A DNA stretch of 64,000 bases, taken from positions 39,639,681-39,703,680 of the forward strand of contig NC_088786.1 in NCBI RefSeq assembly GCF_949628265.1, read 5' to 3'. Below are positions 23,089 through 35,500 of this stretch, in pieces. The notes beneath the pieces are model-generated. The model did not search any database, was not told where the DNA came from, and saw only the letters and a list, made by a program, of their open reading frames with translations. How positions within the stretch are numbered: position 1 is the first letter of the stretch; each line of letters opens with the position of its first letter. This stretch comes from Cloeon dipterum (Eukaryota > Arthropoda > Insecta > Ephemeroptera > Baetidae). Made by a program: the position numbers and the translations under genes.

Positions 23089-23374
23089 TGGCCACGCTGC
23101 CCGACTGGAAGCTGTTGGCCCGCGATATGGCCACAGATAACCAGGTGGCCGCCCTCGCCCGCACCCACGTCGAACTCACCTCGCAACTGGCGGCCGAACT
23201 GTGGACCTGAGGAGGCTTCTTCCACGAGCAGACCGACCCCGTGTCTTCGGCGCCTCGCCCCCGCAGACAACCTCCGACGGCCCCTTCACATTTGTCGCCC
23301 CCGAGCTGCCCGAGGAGACCTTTTTTTGAATGACCCGTTTTTTACTATGAAAATTGCAGAGTGAGCATAATGAG
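23089..23374 (+). pseudogene. Atg1 fragment A7
   Basis: A longer Atg1 copy: the part encoding DWKLVAR..MATDNQVA..RTHVELTSQLAAEL, then FHEQ.DPV, FVAPELPEET, a shortened intron and the exon start (GAGTGAGCATAATGAGG). In-frame TGA codons and indels show it is not coding. It lies ~200 bp beyond the ZNF-7 stop, antisense to it. Confidence 0.88.
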
Positions 23375-23578
23375 GTGTTGAAAAACAATATATTTTCAAT
23401 AAGATTTTATTGTAATTTGAATAATGAATATATATTTTAGATTCAAAATAAATTTCACAAATGTTTTTTACACTAAACACCTATTACAAAAATTGAAACT
23501 GGAGCAGAATTATCCTGCTAAGTTTCTTTTAATTTAACATTTTTAAAGCAACTTTTAAGATTAAAGCTTTTCATTTTT

Positions 23579-25281
23579 TTATTTATCAATGTGCATCCTG
23601 ACAATATGAGCACTCAAACCTTTCCTACTCCTATAAACTTTTGGGCACTTGTCACAAAAGAGATTATTACCCTCCAGACAGATATGATTTGCAAGAAGTC
23701 CTGAGCACTTAAATTTGAACTCGCAGTGGTGGCAAGTCTTTACTTTCCGGTGAAATAATATGTTTTGATTGCTTATTTCCTTGGCACATTCTGCGCAACG
23801 AACGTATTTGTGCGATCTGTCCTTGTGACTCTTAAGAATAGATTTTGAGCCATACAATTTGTTGCAATCTACACACTTAATGATCTTTGGTAAATGTCTC
23901 CATTGCATGTGCCACGCCATGCGGCCCGTTTCAAATGTGGAATAGTCGCAATGGTCGCAGCGAAAACTTGCGGTTTTGCTGTGAAATTTTCTCACGTGGC
24001 GATTGAACTTCAAATACACGTTGAACGATTCTCCACACTCTTTGCAACTATAGGGGTTTTGTTTGCAGCTCTTCCGATGCAGTTGATACAAACCAGAGCA
24101 CTTGAAACGGAGTTTGCATTTGGTGCAAAGCGATAGCCTTCTGTGGACTGCCTTGTATGCGAGAGCCACGTCCTGGCCACAAGATTTGCACTTGTCGAAT
24201 CTATGAAATTGATTGTTGTGATAATTAACCAGGTATTTTGAGCCGAAACTGGCGTCGCAGCTGTCGCATTTGAACATCTTTGGCAAGTGCTTCCATTGTT
24301 GGTGTAGCATTAACGTGGTTTCCTTAGTGGTGAAATACTCGCAATGCTTGCACTGGAAAAGATCTTGATTTTTGCCTTGTTTGTGAAACGAGTTGATATG
24401 GAGAATCATTTCAGTCTTGGATTTGAAGTAATCTTGGCAGCCAACACGCGTGCACGCAACCAGTTCTGGATGCATGCGTTTCATGTGCGTCCTCCACAAT
24501 GTTCTTGAGGAATACAATTTACTGTTTCGACAAAATTTGCAACGTATTTGGCCGCTTTCGCATGGTTTGTTTCGTTTCTCGTGAAGATCCTGCTGCATGT
24601 GCTGCTCTTTTTCCTCCTCAGTGTGAAAGTAAGTCGTACAGCCCCAAATTCCGCATTTGATGGCTTCTTTGTGCATCAGTTTGACGTGCGGCATCAGTTG
24701 GTTGTATGTCTTGCCGCAGTAAATGCACACTCCTCTGACGGGTGTCCCTTTTGTAGAGATTTTCTTCGTGTATTTGGCCAGATCAATCTCCTCCAACTGC
24801 ACCCAACACTGGTCTACTTCTCCGACTGTAACATTCAAACAATAGATATCACTCTGATGAATTTAATTTTATTAAAAACACCCAAGTACCTGAATAATTC
24901 TCCCGCAGCACCCTAGCGTTTTCTTCCAAATCAAGGTTTTTGGGCCACCAAGCAACAGCCTCGTCTCTAGACTCATCCCCGAACCTAAAATACGCGTCAA
25001 AATTAAATAACTGTTATTTTATCACTTTGAATAATAACTCACTCAGCCTGCCAGATGCAAAAATAGCAGATCAAAGCGTCTTCTTCGACCACCTCCGGCA
25101 GGTTTTCGTCTTCTTCCGTCAGGTTCATGACCTCCATGGCCCATTTCCTCAGCTTGAGCCTGTCCACCTGCGACGCGAGGACGTGGCCGTCCGACGTCGG
25201 ACACTCGCACAGCCTGCACAGTGGCTTTTGAATCCGAGTTTTTCCTTCTTGACTCCTTAAGCTCCTTGAACGTCTCTCCAT
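23579..25281 (-). CDS. ZNF-7: ZAD-like/C2H2 zinc-finger protein
   Basis: Exons 25281-25043, 24984-24890 and 24825-23579 give 526 residues. All fingers are intact. The finger exon is very close to that of ZNF-9: F9 NVYLKFNRH, F10 ETGRMAWH and the SKTASFRC linker are the same. They differ mainly near F1 (ISTKGTPVRGVCIYC here). The promoter and exon-1 contexts of the two genes differ. Ends HIDK with AATAAA overlapping the stop. F11 reads KLYGSK where others have KLFGSE. Confidence 0.88.
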
Positions 25282-25449
25282 CTCCAGGTCTCGGTCCAAA
25301 AATGTTTAAAGCGTTAAATTTGAATGCCCAGTGCCCAGTTCCTTGCTTGTTTTGGGTCGGCAGTCATAAACAAGCAAATTTTTTCACGCGGAACATTTGA
25401 TGCATGCACTGTGAAGTCGTGTGACTCGTGTGTTTACAAAATACAAATG

Positions 25450-25722
25450 GCACCGCCTCCGTTCGCAGTGGTGTGTGCGACAAGGAGACGAAAATTTGAA
25501 ACTGATATCTTCTGTTTTTCCACGGTTTTCACTATTATGTCTTTACCTTTTAAATGAAATACGATTTTTCATCGATATTGTCTTAAATAGCTTTAGATTT
25601 CTAATTCAAAACTTAAAAATTCAAGTTATGAAATCAACTCCTTTTCTTAACTCTCTGATTTTTCAAGAGGCAACCAATCAGCGTTCAGCGCTCTTTTATT
25701 GCTGCAATCTGATTGGCGTACT
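25450..25722 (-). promoter_or_regulatory. ZNF-7 promoter
   Basis: The GC-box motif has one change (CACCGCCTCCGTTCGCAGTGG, 25451-25490). The CCAAT module (25670-25718) is expanded by TTTTATTGCTGCAATCT between the two boxes, a variant shared with ZNF-8, ZNF-10, ZNF-11 and ZNF-14. Confidence 0.58.
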
Positions 25723-25783
25723 CCTGATATTTAAGTACTATCTGGTGTAGGTCGGGACATAATGAACGCGCTTTCAGCTTTAA

Positions 25784-26207
25784 AGAGGAATGATACTGGA
25801 AAATGCTTGTTGCCAATGTATAAACTCATCCCTTAGGATTCTGTTAAAGCCTAAATTAACCTAAGGAGCGCTGTGATTTTTTGAGAAAATTGGCTGGAAA
25901 GTTAGCGTGCTTTTCAAATGGTAATGGCTGTCTCCTTACTTGAAATCCGATTTAATTTCAAAAGCAAGAGTTTCCCCAATAAGTGGCATACACCGTTGGA
26001 CAGATCTCGACGAGAGGAATCGGAATATGCCAAGAAAATATGTTCAAGCACTGTAAATTTTGGAGAAAATTGGCAAAATTTGAATTTTTATTGTAGGTAG
26101 GTCCTTTTTTACTAATGCAAATTGTTGAACAAATTGTTTATCGATCAATTGTCGATGGCATGCAACAATTCAAATAATTTTCAATTGTTGCCCTGTATCA
26201 TTCCACT
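25784..26207. mobile_element. 424-bp MITE flanked by TTAA
   Basis: Terminal inverted repeats AGAGGAATGATACTGG (left) and the complement of CCTGTATCATTCCACT (right), flanked on both sides by TTAA (25780-25783, 26208-26211). It splits the array-wide CGCTTTAATAATGCAACAG motif, which is intact in paralogous spacers. A TTAA duplication is typical of the piggyBac superfamily, though the termini do not start with the usual CCC. An inner stretch (GCACTGTAAATTTTGGAGAAAATTGGC) has relatives inverted at 47520-47600 and 53820-53900. Confidence 0.78.
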
Positions 26208-26679
26208 TTAATAATGCAACAGCCGGAAAATGGTACGTCAACGCATTATTATCTTCTGTCAAGAGTAGACGTCTGAGATCTGAGCCGCCCAAGTTTTGAT
26301 TGGCGGCTGGCTTTTGAGCTCGGACGGCTTCCAGCCTCTAGCGCTGCGCTTTTAACTGTTTTTATGAAAACAGCACACTCTCAAGTTTTGCAAATAGAAA
26401 TTTAGGTGTAAAACGCTGCGTTTTTTCAAAATTTTGCTACAATTTTGCATATTTGTCTCAAATATGCGAATTTTTTATGATCCAATATTCTCTAAATTTT
26501 GGAAATTTCGCTGATCTCTCATTTTTAAATTCAATTTCAAGTAAAAAGAAATTTAGTAATAATTTTTCGAGTAAGGCTATCGTTAAAAATAATTTATTTT
26601 ACTGTAAATTTTAAAAATTAATTTATAAATTTGACAATTAAATTGTCTCAAATATACTTACGTTATTTAATTTAATATC
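26208..26679. other. Spacer remainder ZNF-7/ZNF-8
   Basis: Continues the array-wide upstream motif (AATGCAACAGCCGGAAAATGGTACGTCAACG; GATTGGCGGCTGGCTTTTGAG), then AT-rich sequence with no gene. The segment 26296-26362 recurs at 36105-36160 and 38875-38945. Confidence 0.45.
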
Positions 26680-27069
26680 CTAATAAAAACTGCAAGAGAT
26701 GCGTTTCGTGCGTAAATCTTGAACTACAAATTTTAAATTAATTAATTTTTGTATGAAATCTGTGTGTCTCCTTAGAAAGTGGCTCTATTTAGAGTTTACA
26801 TTTTACGACCAAATGAGCAATGAAATTTTCGAAGGAATACAAAAAGTGAATCAGTTGAAAACTGAATTATCATCTATATATTTATACAATCTGCCTGGTT
26901 CCAGAAAATTGCGCAACTTTCAAGACCCGAAAACGTTAATTTCCTTGTTGCAAAAGGGTCGAAAATTAGTTTGAGACAGTCAAAATTTGGGAGCTTAATT
27001 TTGTTAGAAGTCACGCAATTTTACTTCATGTAAACCACATTTTTCTCAATTTAACGTCAAAAAAGTCAG
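26680..27069. repeat. Spacer block SB, copy 2
   Basis: Copy of 22600-23088 without the ~60 bp around the CAAGTCGCAATT..AACAACTTG section, leading directly into Atg1 fragment A8. Confidence 0.7.
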
Positions 27070-27351
27070 TGGTCACGCTGCCCAACTGGAAGCTGTTGGC
27101 CCGCGATGTGGCCACACAGATAACCAGGTGGCCGCCCTCGCCCGCACCCACGTCGAACTCACCTCGCAGCTGGCGGCCGAACTGTGGACCTGAGGAGGCT
27201 TCTTCCACGAGCAGACACCGACCCCGTGTCTTCGGCACCTCGCCCCCGCAGGCAACCTCCGACGGCCCCTTCACGTTTTTCGCCCCCGAGCTGCCCGAGG
27301 AGACCCTTTTTTGAATGACCCGTTTTTTACTATGAAAATAAGCATAATGAG
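27070..27351 (+). pseudogene. Atg1 fragment A8
   Basis: Same extent as A7; it has lost the splice-acceptor CAG region (ATGAAAATAAGCATAATGAGG) by a small deletion. Lies ~160 bp beyond the ZNF-8 stop. Confidence 0.86.
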
Positions 27352-27507
27352 GTGTTGAAAAACAATATATTTTCAATAAGATTTTATTGTAATTTGAATA
27401 ATGAATATATTTTAGATTCAAATTGAATTTCACAAATGTTTTTTACAATAAACACCTATTGCAAAAATTTAAACTGAAGCACAATTATCTTGCTAAGTTT
27501 ATTTTAA

Positions 27508-29241
27508 TTAAACACTTTTAAAGCGACATTTAAGATTAAAGTTTTTCATTATTTTAATGTGCATCCTGACAATATGAGCACGCAAAATTCTCCTACTCCT
27601 ATAAACTTTTGGACACTTGTCACAAAAGAAATTATTACCCTGCGGACAGACATGCTTTGCAACAAGTCCTGAGCAATTTAACGTACACTTGCACTGACGG
27701 CAAGTCTTTACTGTCCGGTGTCTTAACATGTTTTGACGGCTCATCTCCTGGGCACATTCTGCGCAATGAACGTATTCGTGTCGCATGTATTTGTGTTCCT
27801 TGAGAAATGATTCAGAGGCAAACAAATGGTTGCACTCTCCACACTTGATCGTCTTTGGTAAATGTCTGTATTGCATGTGCCCCCCCATGTATCTCTTTTC
27901 AAATGTGGAATAGTCGCAATGGTCACAGCGAATATTTGGGGTTTTGGGGTGAAATCTTCTCACGTGGCGAATCAACTTTCTACTGTTGGTGAACGATTCT
28001 CCACACTCCTTGCAACTGTAGGGGGCTTGTTTGCAGCTCTTCCTGTGCAATTGATACAAACCCGAGCACTTGAATTTGAGTTTGCATTTGGTGCAAACCG
28101 ATGGCCTTCTGTGGACTGCCTTGTACCCGTGAGCCACGTCCTGGCCACAAGATTTGCACACGTCGAATGTATGAAATTTTTTGTAGTGCGAATTAACAAG
28201 GTATTTTGAGCCGAAACTGGCGTCGCAGCTGTCGCATTTGAACATCTTTGGCATGTGCTTTGACTGTTGGTGTAGCACCATCAAGTGTTTCGTTGTTGTG
28301 AAATAATCGCAAAGCTTGCACTCAAATAGATCGTGATTTATGCCTTTTTTGTGAAACGAGTTGATATGGAGCATCATTTCAGGCTTCGATTTGAAGTACT
28401 CAATGCAGCATACACGCGAGCATGCCACTAGTTCTGGATGCATGCGATTCACATGCACCCTCCATGAAGTTCTTGAGGAATACAATATGCCATTTTCACA
28501 AAATTTGCAACGAATTTTGCTGCTTTCCCCTGGTTTGTCACCTTTCTCGTGAAAATCATGCTGCATGTGATGCTCTTTTTCTTCCACGGTGTGAAAGAAT
28601 GTTGTGCAGCCCCTAATTCCGCATTTGATGGCTTCTTTGTGCATGTATTTGACGTGATGTGTCAGATGGTCGTATCTCTTTCCACAGTAGAGACACACTT
28701 TACTGCCGTAATTCCTCTTTGGGATTTCCTTCTCGTACTCGGCCAGATCAATCTCTTCCAACTGCACCCAACACTGCTCAACATCTCCAACTGTAAAATT
28801 TAAGAGATTAGAAATGACGCCGTTCATTGTTTTAATAAAAATTCCCTACCAGAATAACTCTCCCGCAGTACCCTGGCGTTTTCTTCCAAATCAAGGTTTT
28901 TCGGCCACCAAGCCACAGCCTCGTCTCCAGACTCGTCCCCAAACCTAAAAAAACAAGCGTTAAAATCAAATTAAAATATTCAGGGCTCACGAAAAAACTC
29001 ACTCTGCCTGCCAGATGCAGAAATAGCAGATCAAAGCTTCTTCTTCGACCACGTCCGGCAGGTTTTCGTCTTCTTCCGTCAGGTACATGACCTCCATGGC
29101 CCATTTCCTCAGCTTGAACCTGTCCACCCGAGATGCGAGGACGTGGCCGTCCGACGTCGGACACTCGCACAGTCTGCACAACGGCTTTTGAATCCGAGTT
29201 TTTCCTTCTTGACTCCTTAAGCTCCTTGAATGTCTCTCCAT
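27508..29241 (-). CDS. ZNF-8: ZAD-like/C2H2 zinc-finger protein with shifted stop
   Basis: Exons 29241-29003, 28944-28850 and 28790-27508 give 538 residues. A small deletion removes the usual stop after HI(D/K): the reading frame continues from HIK with eleven extra residues (IMKNFNLKCRFKSV in all) to a new stop. All fingers remain. The basic linker before F1 lost two codons (EIPKRNYGSK). Exon 2 ends TCTG|GT instead of TCAG|GT. F9 TNSRKLIRH is the most divergent F9 helix in the array; F10 is EKRYMGGH. Confidence 0.87.
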
Positions 29242-29405
29242 CTCAATGTCTCCGTCCAAAAAGGTTTAAGCGTTAAATTTCAAATGGTCGGTGCCCAGTT
29301 CTTTGCTTTGTATTGGGTCGGCAGTTATAATCAAGCTATAATTTAATCATTCGGAACTCTTGCTGCATGCAATGTGAAGTTGTGTTGTTTACTGTGTTTA
29401 CAAAT

Positions 29406-29680
29406 GACACCGCCCCCGTTCGCAGTGGCGTGTCTGACAAGGAGACGAAAATATGAAACTGGTATCTTATGTTTTTCCACGTTTTTTGGTATTTTTCTCT
29501 TTACCATTTATATAAAATAAGTTATTTAGTCGATATTTTCCAAAATAACTTTAGATTTATACTTTAAAACTTAAAAATTCAAGCTTTGATACCAACTCCT
29601 TTTCTTCACTCTCTCATGTTTCAAGAGGCAACCAATCATCGTTCAGCGCTCTTATATTGCTGCAATCTGATTGGCGTTCT
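29406..29680 (-). promoter_or_regulatory. ZNF-8 promoter
   Basis: ACACCGCCCCCGTTCGCAGTGG at 29407-29430 with a CGTGTCTGACAAGG variant of the extension, 165 bp upstream of the ATG; expanded CCAAT module at 29628-29676. Confidence 0.58.
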
Positions 29681-29829
29681 CCTGATATTTAAGAACTTTT
29701 ATCTGATTATTAAATTTAAGAAACTCGTCTGCGGGACATAATGAACGCGTTTTAATAATGCAACAGCCGCAAAATGGTACGTCAACGCATTATTATCTTC
29801 AGTCAAGAGTAGACATCTGATATCTGAGC

Positions 29830-30190
29830 CGCCTAAGTTTAGAGCAATGAAATTTTCGAAATCGGAATACAAAGAGTGAATCAGTTGAAAACCGATATTC
29901 ATCTATATATTTTTATATTCTGCCTAGTTTCAGAAAAATTGTGCAACTTTCAAAACCCGAAAACGTTAATTTCCTTGTTGCAAAAGGGGTGAAAATGAAA
30001 ATTAATTAGAGACAATCAAAATTTAGGAGCTTAATTTTGTTAGAAGTCACGCAATTTTACTGCAGCCAAGTCGCAATCAAACAACTTGATATAGCAGATT
30101 TCGAAAATTTTGCAATGCGCCAAAAAACTAGAAAATCAACCTGTTTTAGGGTTAACCACATTTTTCTCAATTTTACGTAAAAAAAAGTCA
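29830..30190. repeat. Spacer block SB, copy 3
   Basis: Third copy of the block at 22600-23088, lacking its left ~150 bp; it joins the array-wide upstream motif at about 29840 and leads into Atg1 fragment A9. Confidence 0.7.
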
Positions 30191-30478
30191 GTGGCCAAAC
30201 TGCCCGACTGGAAGCTGTTGGCGCGCGATGTGGCCACAGATAACCAGGTGGCCGCCCTCGCCCGCACCCACGTCGAACTCACCTCGCAACTGGCGGCCGA
30301 ACTGTGGACCTGAGGAGGCTTCTTCCACGAGCAGACCGACCCCGTGTCTTCGGCGCCTCGCCCCCGCAGACAACCTCCGACGGCCCCTTCACATTTGTCG
30401 CCCCCGAGCTGCCCGAGGAGACCTTTTTTTGAATGACCCGTTTTTTACTATGAAAATTGCAGAGTGAGCATAATGAGG
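30191..30478 (+). pseudogene. Atg1 fragment A9
   Basis: Almost identical to A7, including the TGTGGACCTGAGG change and the ACTATGAAAATTGCAGAGTGAG exon start, so ZNF-7 and ZNF-9 units are recent copies of each other on this side too. Confidence 0.88.
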
Positions 30479-30677
30479 TGTTGAAAAATATATAACCAAT
30501 AATATTTTATTGTAATTTGAATAATGAATATATATTAGATTCAAATTGAATTTCACAAATGTTTTTTTACACTAAACAGCTATTACAAAAATTGAAACTG
30601 GAGCAGAATTATCCTGCTTAGTTTCTTTTTATTAAACATTTTTAAAGCAACTTTTAAGATTAAAGCTTTTCATTTTT

Positions 30678-32375
30678 TTATTTATCAATGTGCATCCTGA
30701 CAATATGAGCACACAAACCTTTCCTACTCCTATAAACTTTTGGGCACTTGTCACAAAAGAGATTATTACCCTCCAGACAGATATGATTTGCAAGAAGTCC
30801 TGAGCACTTGAATTTGAACTCGCAGTGGCGGCAAGTCTTTACTTTCCGGTGAAATAATATGTTTTGATTGCTTATTTCCTTGGCACATTCTGCGCAACGA
30901 ACGTATTTGTGCGATCTCTCCTTGTGACTCTTAAGAATAGATTTCGAGCCAAACAATTTGTTGCAATCTCCACACTTAATGATCTTTGGTAAATGTCTGT
31001 ATTGCATGTGCCACGCCATGCGGCCCGTTTCAAATGTGGAATAGTCGCAATGGTCGCAGCGAAAACTCGCGGTTTTGCTGTGAAATTTTCTCACGTGGCG
31101 ATTGAACTTCAAATACACGTTGAACGATTCTCCACACTCTTTGCAAATATAGGGGTTTTGTTTGCAGCTCTTCCGATGCAGTTGATACAAACCCGAGCAC
31201 TTGAATTTGAGTTTGCATTTGGTGCAAAGCGATAGCCTTCTGTGGACTGCCTTGTATGCGAGAGAAACGTCCTGGCCACAAGATTTGCACTTGTCGAATC
31301 TATGAAATTGATTGTTGTGATAATTAACCAGGTATTTTGAGCCGAAACTGGCTTCGCAGCTGTCGCATTTGAACATCTTTGGCAAGTGCTTCCATTGTTG
31401 GTGTAGCCTTAACCTAAACTTCTTAGTGGTGAAATAATCGCAATGCTTGCACTGGAAAAGATCTTGATTTATGCCTTGTTTGTGAAACGAGTTGATGTGG
31501 AGAATCATTTCAGACTTGGATTTGAAGTAATCTTGGCAGCCAACACGCGAGCACGCAACCAGTTCTGGATGCATGCGTTTCATGTGCGTCCTCCACAATA
31601 TTCTTGAGGAATACAATTTGCTGTTTCGACAAAATTTGCAACGTATTTTGCCGCTTTCGCATGGTTTGTTTCGTTTCTCGTGAAGATCCTGCTGCATGTG
31701 CAGCTCTTTTTCCTCCACAGTGTGAAAGTAAGTCGTGCAGCCCCGAATTCCGCATTTGATGGCATCTCTGTGCATCAGTTTGACGTGCTGCATCAGATAG
31801 TCGTATCTCTTGCCGCAGTAAAAACACACCTCACTGCCGTATTTCCTCTTAGGGATTTTCTTTTCGTATTTGGCAAGATCAATCTCCTCCAACTGCACCC
31901 AACACTGTTCTACTTCTCCGACTGTAACATTCAAACAATAGATATCACTCTGATGAATTTAATTTTATTAAAAACACCCAAGTACCTGAATAATTCTCCC
32001 GCAGCACCTTTGCGTTTTCGTCCAAATCAAGGTTTTTGGGCCACCAAGCAACAGCCTCGTCTCCAGACTCGTCCCCAAACCTAAAACATGCGTCAATATT
32101 AAAATACTGCAACTTAATATGCTCGGAAAAACTCACTCTGCCTGCCAGATGCAAAAATAGCAGATCAAAGCGTCTTCTTCGACCACGTCCGGCAGGTTTT
32201 CGTCTTCTTCCGTCAGGTTCATGACCTCCATGGCCCATTTCCTCAGCTTGAACCTGTCCACCTGCGACGCGAGGACGTGGCCGTCCGACGTCGGACACTC
32301 GCACAGTCTGCACAGCGGCTTTTGAATCGGAGTTTTTCCTACTTGACTCCTTAAGCTCATTGAACGTCTCTCCAT
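30678..32375 (-). CDS. ZNF-9: ZAD-like/C2H2 zinc-finger protein
   Basis: Exons 32375-32137, 32080-31986 and 31921-30678 give 525 residues. Near-twin of ZNF-7 in the finger exon, 3' UTR and Atg1 fragment, but its promoter and upstream spacer are of the ZNF-3/ZNF-5 kind (block SA), so the unit is a recombinant of two unit types. All fingers intact; the F5 helix differs from ZNF-7 (TKKFRLRLH against TKETTLMLH) although the rest is nearly unchanged. Ends HIDK. Confidence 0.88.
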
Positions 32376-32549
32376 CTCCGTGTCTCCGTCCAAAACTGAT
32401 TAAAGCGTTAAATTTCAATGCTCCGTGCCCAGATCCTTGATTGTATTGGGTCGGCAGTCATAAATAAGTAAATTTTTCTCACGCGGAACTTTTGATGCAT
32501 ACCATGCACATTGCACTGTGAAGTCGTGTGTTTACTGTGTTTACAAATG

Positions 32550-32802
32550 GCACCGCCCCCGTTCGCAGTGGTGTGTGCGACAAGGAGAGGAAAATTAAGG
32601 ATTGGTATTTCTCTTTTCCAACATTTGTAATTCTTTTCCTCACTTTTTCAATTGAATTACTTTTTAGTCGAGAAAATTTATAAATCAGCTAGAGATTTAA
32701 TTTAAAACTTAAAAATTTGAGTAAAGTTTTGAACTCCTTTTCTAAACTCAATCTAGTTTTAGGAACAACCAATCAGCGTTCAGTTTGCTTTGATTGGCGC
32801 TA
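32550..32802 (-). promoter_or_regulatory. ZNF-9 promoter
   Basis: CACCGCCCCCGTTCGCAGTGG (32551-32571) plus TGTGTGCGACAAGGAG; compact CCAAT module (32767-32799) of the ZNF-3/ZNF-5 kind. Confidence 0.6.
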
Positions 32803-32864
32803 ACTCCAGATATCTTAAATCTTAACTCTTTAGAATTATCTCCATATTTGTAGTTCTTTTTACG

Positions 32865-33455
32865 CTTCGAGATTCGGGACATAATGAAACCGCGGGAGAA
32901 TGGTACATTCACGTTTTCATCTTCTGTAAAAGGTAGAGACTATACATCAGAGATCTGAGCCACCCAAATTTTGATCGGCGGTTGTTGGTTTTCGAGCTCC
33001 AAGCCAAAAGAGACATCGGCAGCTGTTTGGGAAAATTTCGTTGGCCGACTTTCCGATTCTTTCCGGAACACATATAATGCTTTTTTAATGGAGATTAAAA
33101 ATTCTCTTTGAAGTTGAGCAAATAATGAGCAGTGGAAATCGAGTTCTGCGTATGAAAAGTGGACTCTTGACTGTGTCCCCATTCCTGAGCTTCAAACTTG
33201 GAATTTCTCCATCTATTAACAACCAAATTTAAGCGAACATAAGTGTCGCCTAAAAATTTAAACGCCAAAAGTCCCGTTCAACCTACGTTCCAAATTTAAA
33301 AGTCAAATTCGCCAGGAACTGCTCATCGGAATTCCTGTCCCGAAAAAAATACCCGATCCCGCCCCGATTCTCATATAACGACCGCTTTTTCTTCTGCTCG
33401 GGATCAGAAATTTTCCGGGAAACGAAATATTTCCCGGTCCCGATGGACGCTCTGC
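32865..33455. repeat. Spacer block SA, copy 3
   Basis: Third copy of the block at 13145-13730. It carries a ~20-bp insertion (GTGTCGCCTAAAAATTTAAA, near 33243) absent from the others. It leads into Atg1 fragment A10. Confidence 0.75.
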
Positions 33456-33621
33456 TCGCAGCTGGCCGCCGAACTGAGGAGGATTAGCTACGGCTTCTTC
33501 CACGAACAGGCTGCCACCGCTGCAGCCTCCGACACGTTTGTCGCCCCCCGAGCTGCCAAAGGAGACTCTTTTTTAAATGCCCTGTTTATTGCTGTGAAAA
33601 TATCAGACAGAACATAATGAG
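33456..33621 (+). pseudogene. Atg1 fragment A10
   Basis: Same class as A4 and A6: AGCTGGCCGCCGAACTGAGG, CTACGGCTTCTTCCACGA, CACGTTTGTCGCCCCC and the exon start AGACAGAACATAATGAGG. Non-coding. Confidence 0.85.
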
Positions 33622-33801
33622 GCGCTTAAATATATTAAATCAAAAAATTTTAATGAAATTTAAATAGTGAATATATTTTTAGATTCAAATTAAACTTCAC
33701 ACATTGTTTTTACTCAAAATTGAAACTGCAGCCAAATTAACCTGGTTATTTTTTTTCAATTTGAACGCGACATTTTTTTAGAATAAAGCCTTTTATTTTA
33801 A

Positions 33802-35500
33802 TTACACGTCAAAGTGCTTCCTGACAATATGATTATACAAACTGGTCCTGTTCCTATAAATTTTTGGACACTTGTCACAATATAAATTATTACCCTGCGG
33901 ACAGTCATGCATTGCAACAAGTCCTAAGCAATTTAACGTGCCCTTGCACTGGCAACAAGTCTTTACTGTCCGGTGTCTTAACAAGTCTTGACGGCTTATC
34001 ATCTGCGCACATTCTGTGCAACGAACGTATTCATGTCGCATGTATTTGTGTTTCTTGAGAAATGATTCAGATGCAAACAAATGGTTGCACTCTCCACACT
34101 TGATCGTCTTTGGTAAATGTCTGTATTGCATGTGCCTCGCCATTTGTACCTTTTCAAATGTGGAATAGTCGCAATGGTCGCAGCGAATATTTGGGGTTTT
34201 GGGGTGAAATTTTCCCACGTGGCGATTCAACTTCCAACGCACGTTGAACGATTCTCCACACTCCTCGCAAATATAGGGGGCTTGTTTGCAGCTCTTCATA
34301 TGCAGTTGAAACAGACCCGAGCACTTGAATTTGAGTTTGCATTTGGAGCAAACCGATGGCCTTCTGTGGGGTGCATTTTGTCCGCGAGCAACGTCCTGGC
34401 CACAAGATTCGCACTTGTCGAATGTATGACAATTTTTGTAGTGAATGATAACCAGGTCTTTCGAGCCAAATCTGGCGTCGCAGCTATCACATTTGAACCT
34501 CTTTGGGAAGTGCTTCGCCTGTTGGTGTAGCACCATGAAGTCCTTCCTCGTTGTGAAATAATCGCAAAGCTTGCACTCAAAAAGATCTTGATTTATGCCT
34601 TTTTTGTGAAACGAGTTGACATGGAGCATCATTTCAGGCTTCGATTTGAAGTACTCAATGCAGCCTAAACGCGAGCACGCCACCTGTTTTGGATGCTTGC
34701 GTCTCATGTGCTCCCTCCACGATTTTACTTTGGAATACAATTTGATGATTACACAAAAATTGCAGCGAAAATTCTTGCTATCGCATGGTTTTTCACGTTT
34801 CTTGTGAAAATCATGCTGCATGTGCTGCTCTTTTTCCTCCACAGTGTGAAAGTAAATTGTGCAGCCCCGAATTCCGCATTTGATAGCTTCTTTGTGCATG
34901 TATTTGACGTGACGTGTCAGCTGGTCGTATCTCTTTCCACAGTAAAGACACACTTTACTGCCACATTTCCTCTTTTTAGGGATTTCCTTTTCGTATTTGG
35001 CCAGATCAACCTCTTCCAACTGCACCCAACACTGTTCAACTTCTCCAACTGTAAAATTTAAGAGAATAGAAAAAGCCATGATGAAATTTTTATTAAATAT
35101 GCTAATATACCCGAATAACTCTCCCGCAGTACCCTGGCGTTTTCTTCCAAATCAAGGTTTTTCGGCCACCAAGCCACAGCTTCGTCTCCAGACTCATCCC
35201 CAAACCTAAAAAAAAGCGTTAAAATCAAATTAAAATATTTAGGGCTCATGAAAAAACTCACTCTGCCTGCCAGATGCAAAAATAGCAGATCAAAGCGTCT
35301 TCTTCGACCACTTCCGGCAGGTTTTCGTCTTCTTCCGTCAGGTTCATGACCTCCATGGCCCATTTCCTCAGCTTGAACCTGTCCACCTGCGACGCGAGGA
35401 CGTGGCCGTCCGACGTCGGACACTCGCACAGTCTGCACAGCGGCTTTTGAATCGGAGTTTTTCCTTCTTGACTCCTTAAGCTCCTTGATTGTCTCTCCAT
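33802..35500 (-). CDS. ZNF-10: ZAD-like/C2H2 zinc-finger protein
   Basis: Exons 35500-35262, 35205-35111 and 35048-33802 give 526 residues. It is the intact counterpart of ZNF-4 and ZNF-6: F14 survives (LYCDKCPKIYRNRTSLYNH) and the protein ends RKHFDV. F6 has a divergent helix (SKDLVIIHYKNCH) and F12 reads RCTECAQMISRQ. F9 NVRWKLNRH, F10 EKVQMARH. AATAAA follows 8 bases after the stop. Confidence 0.88.
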
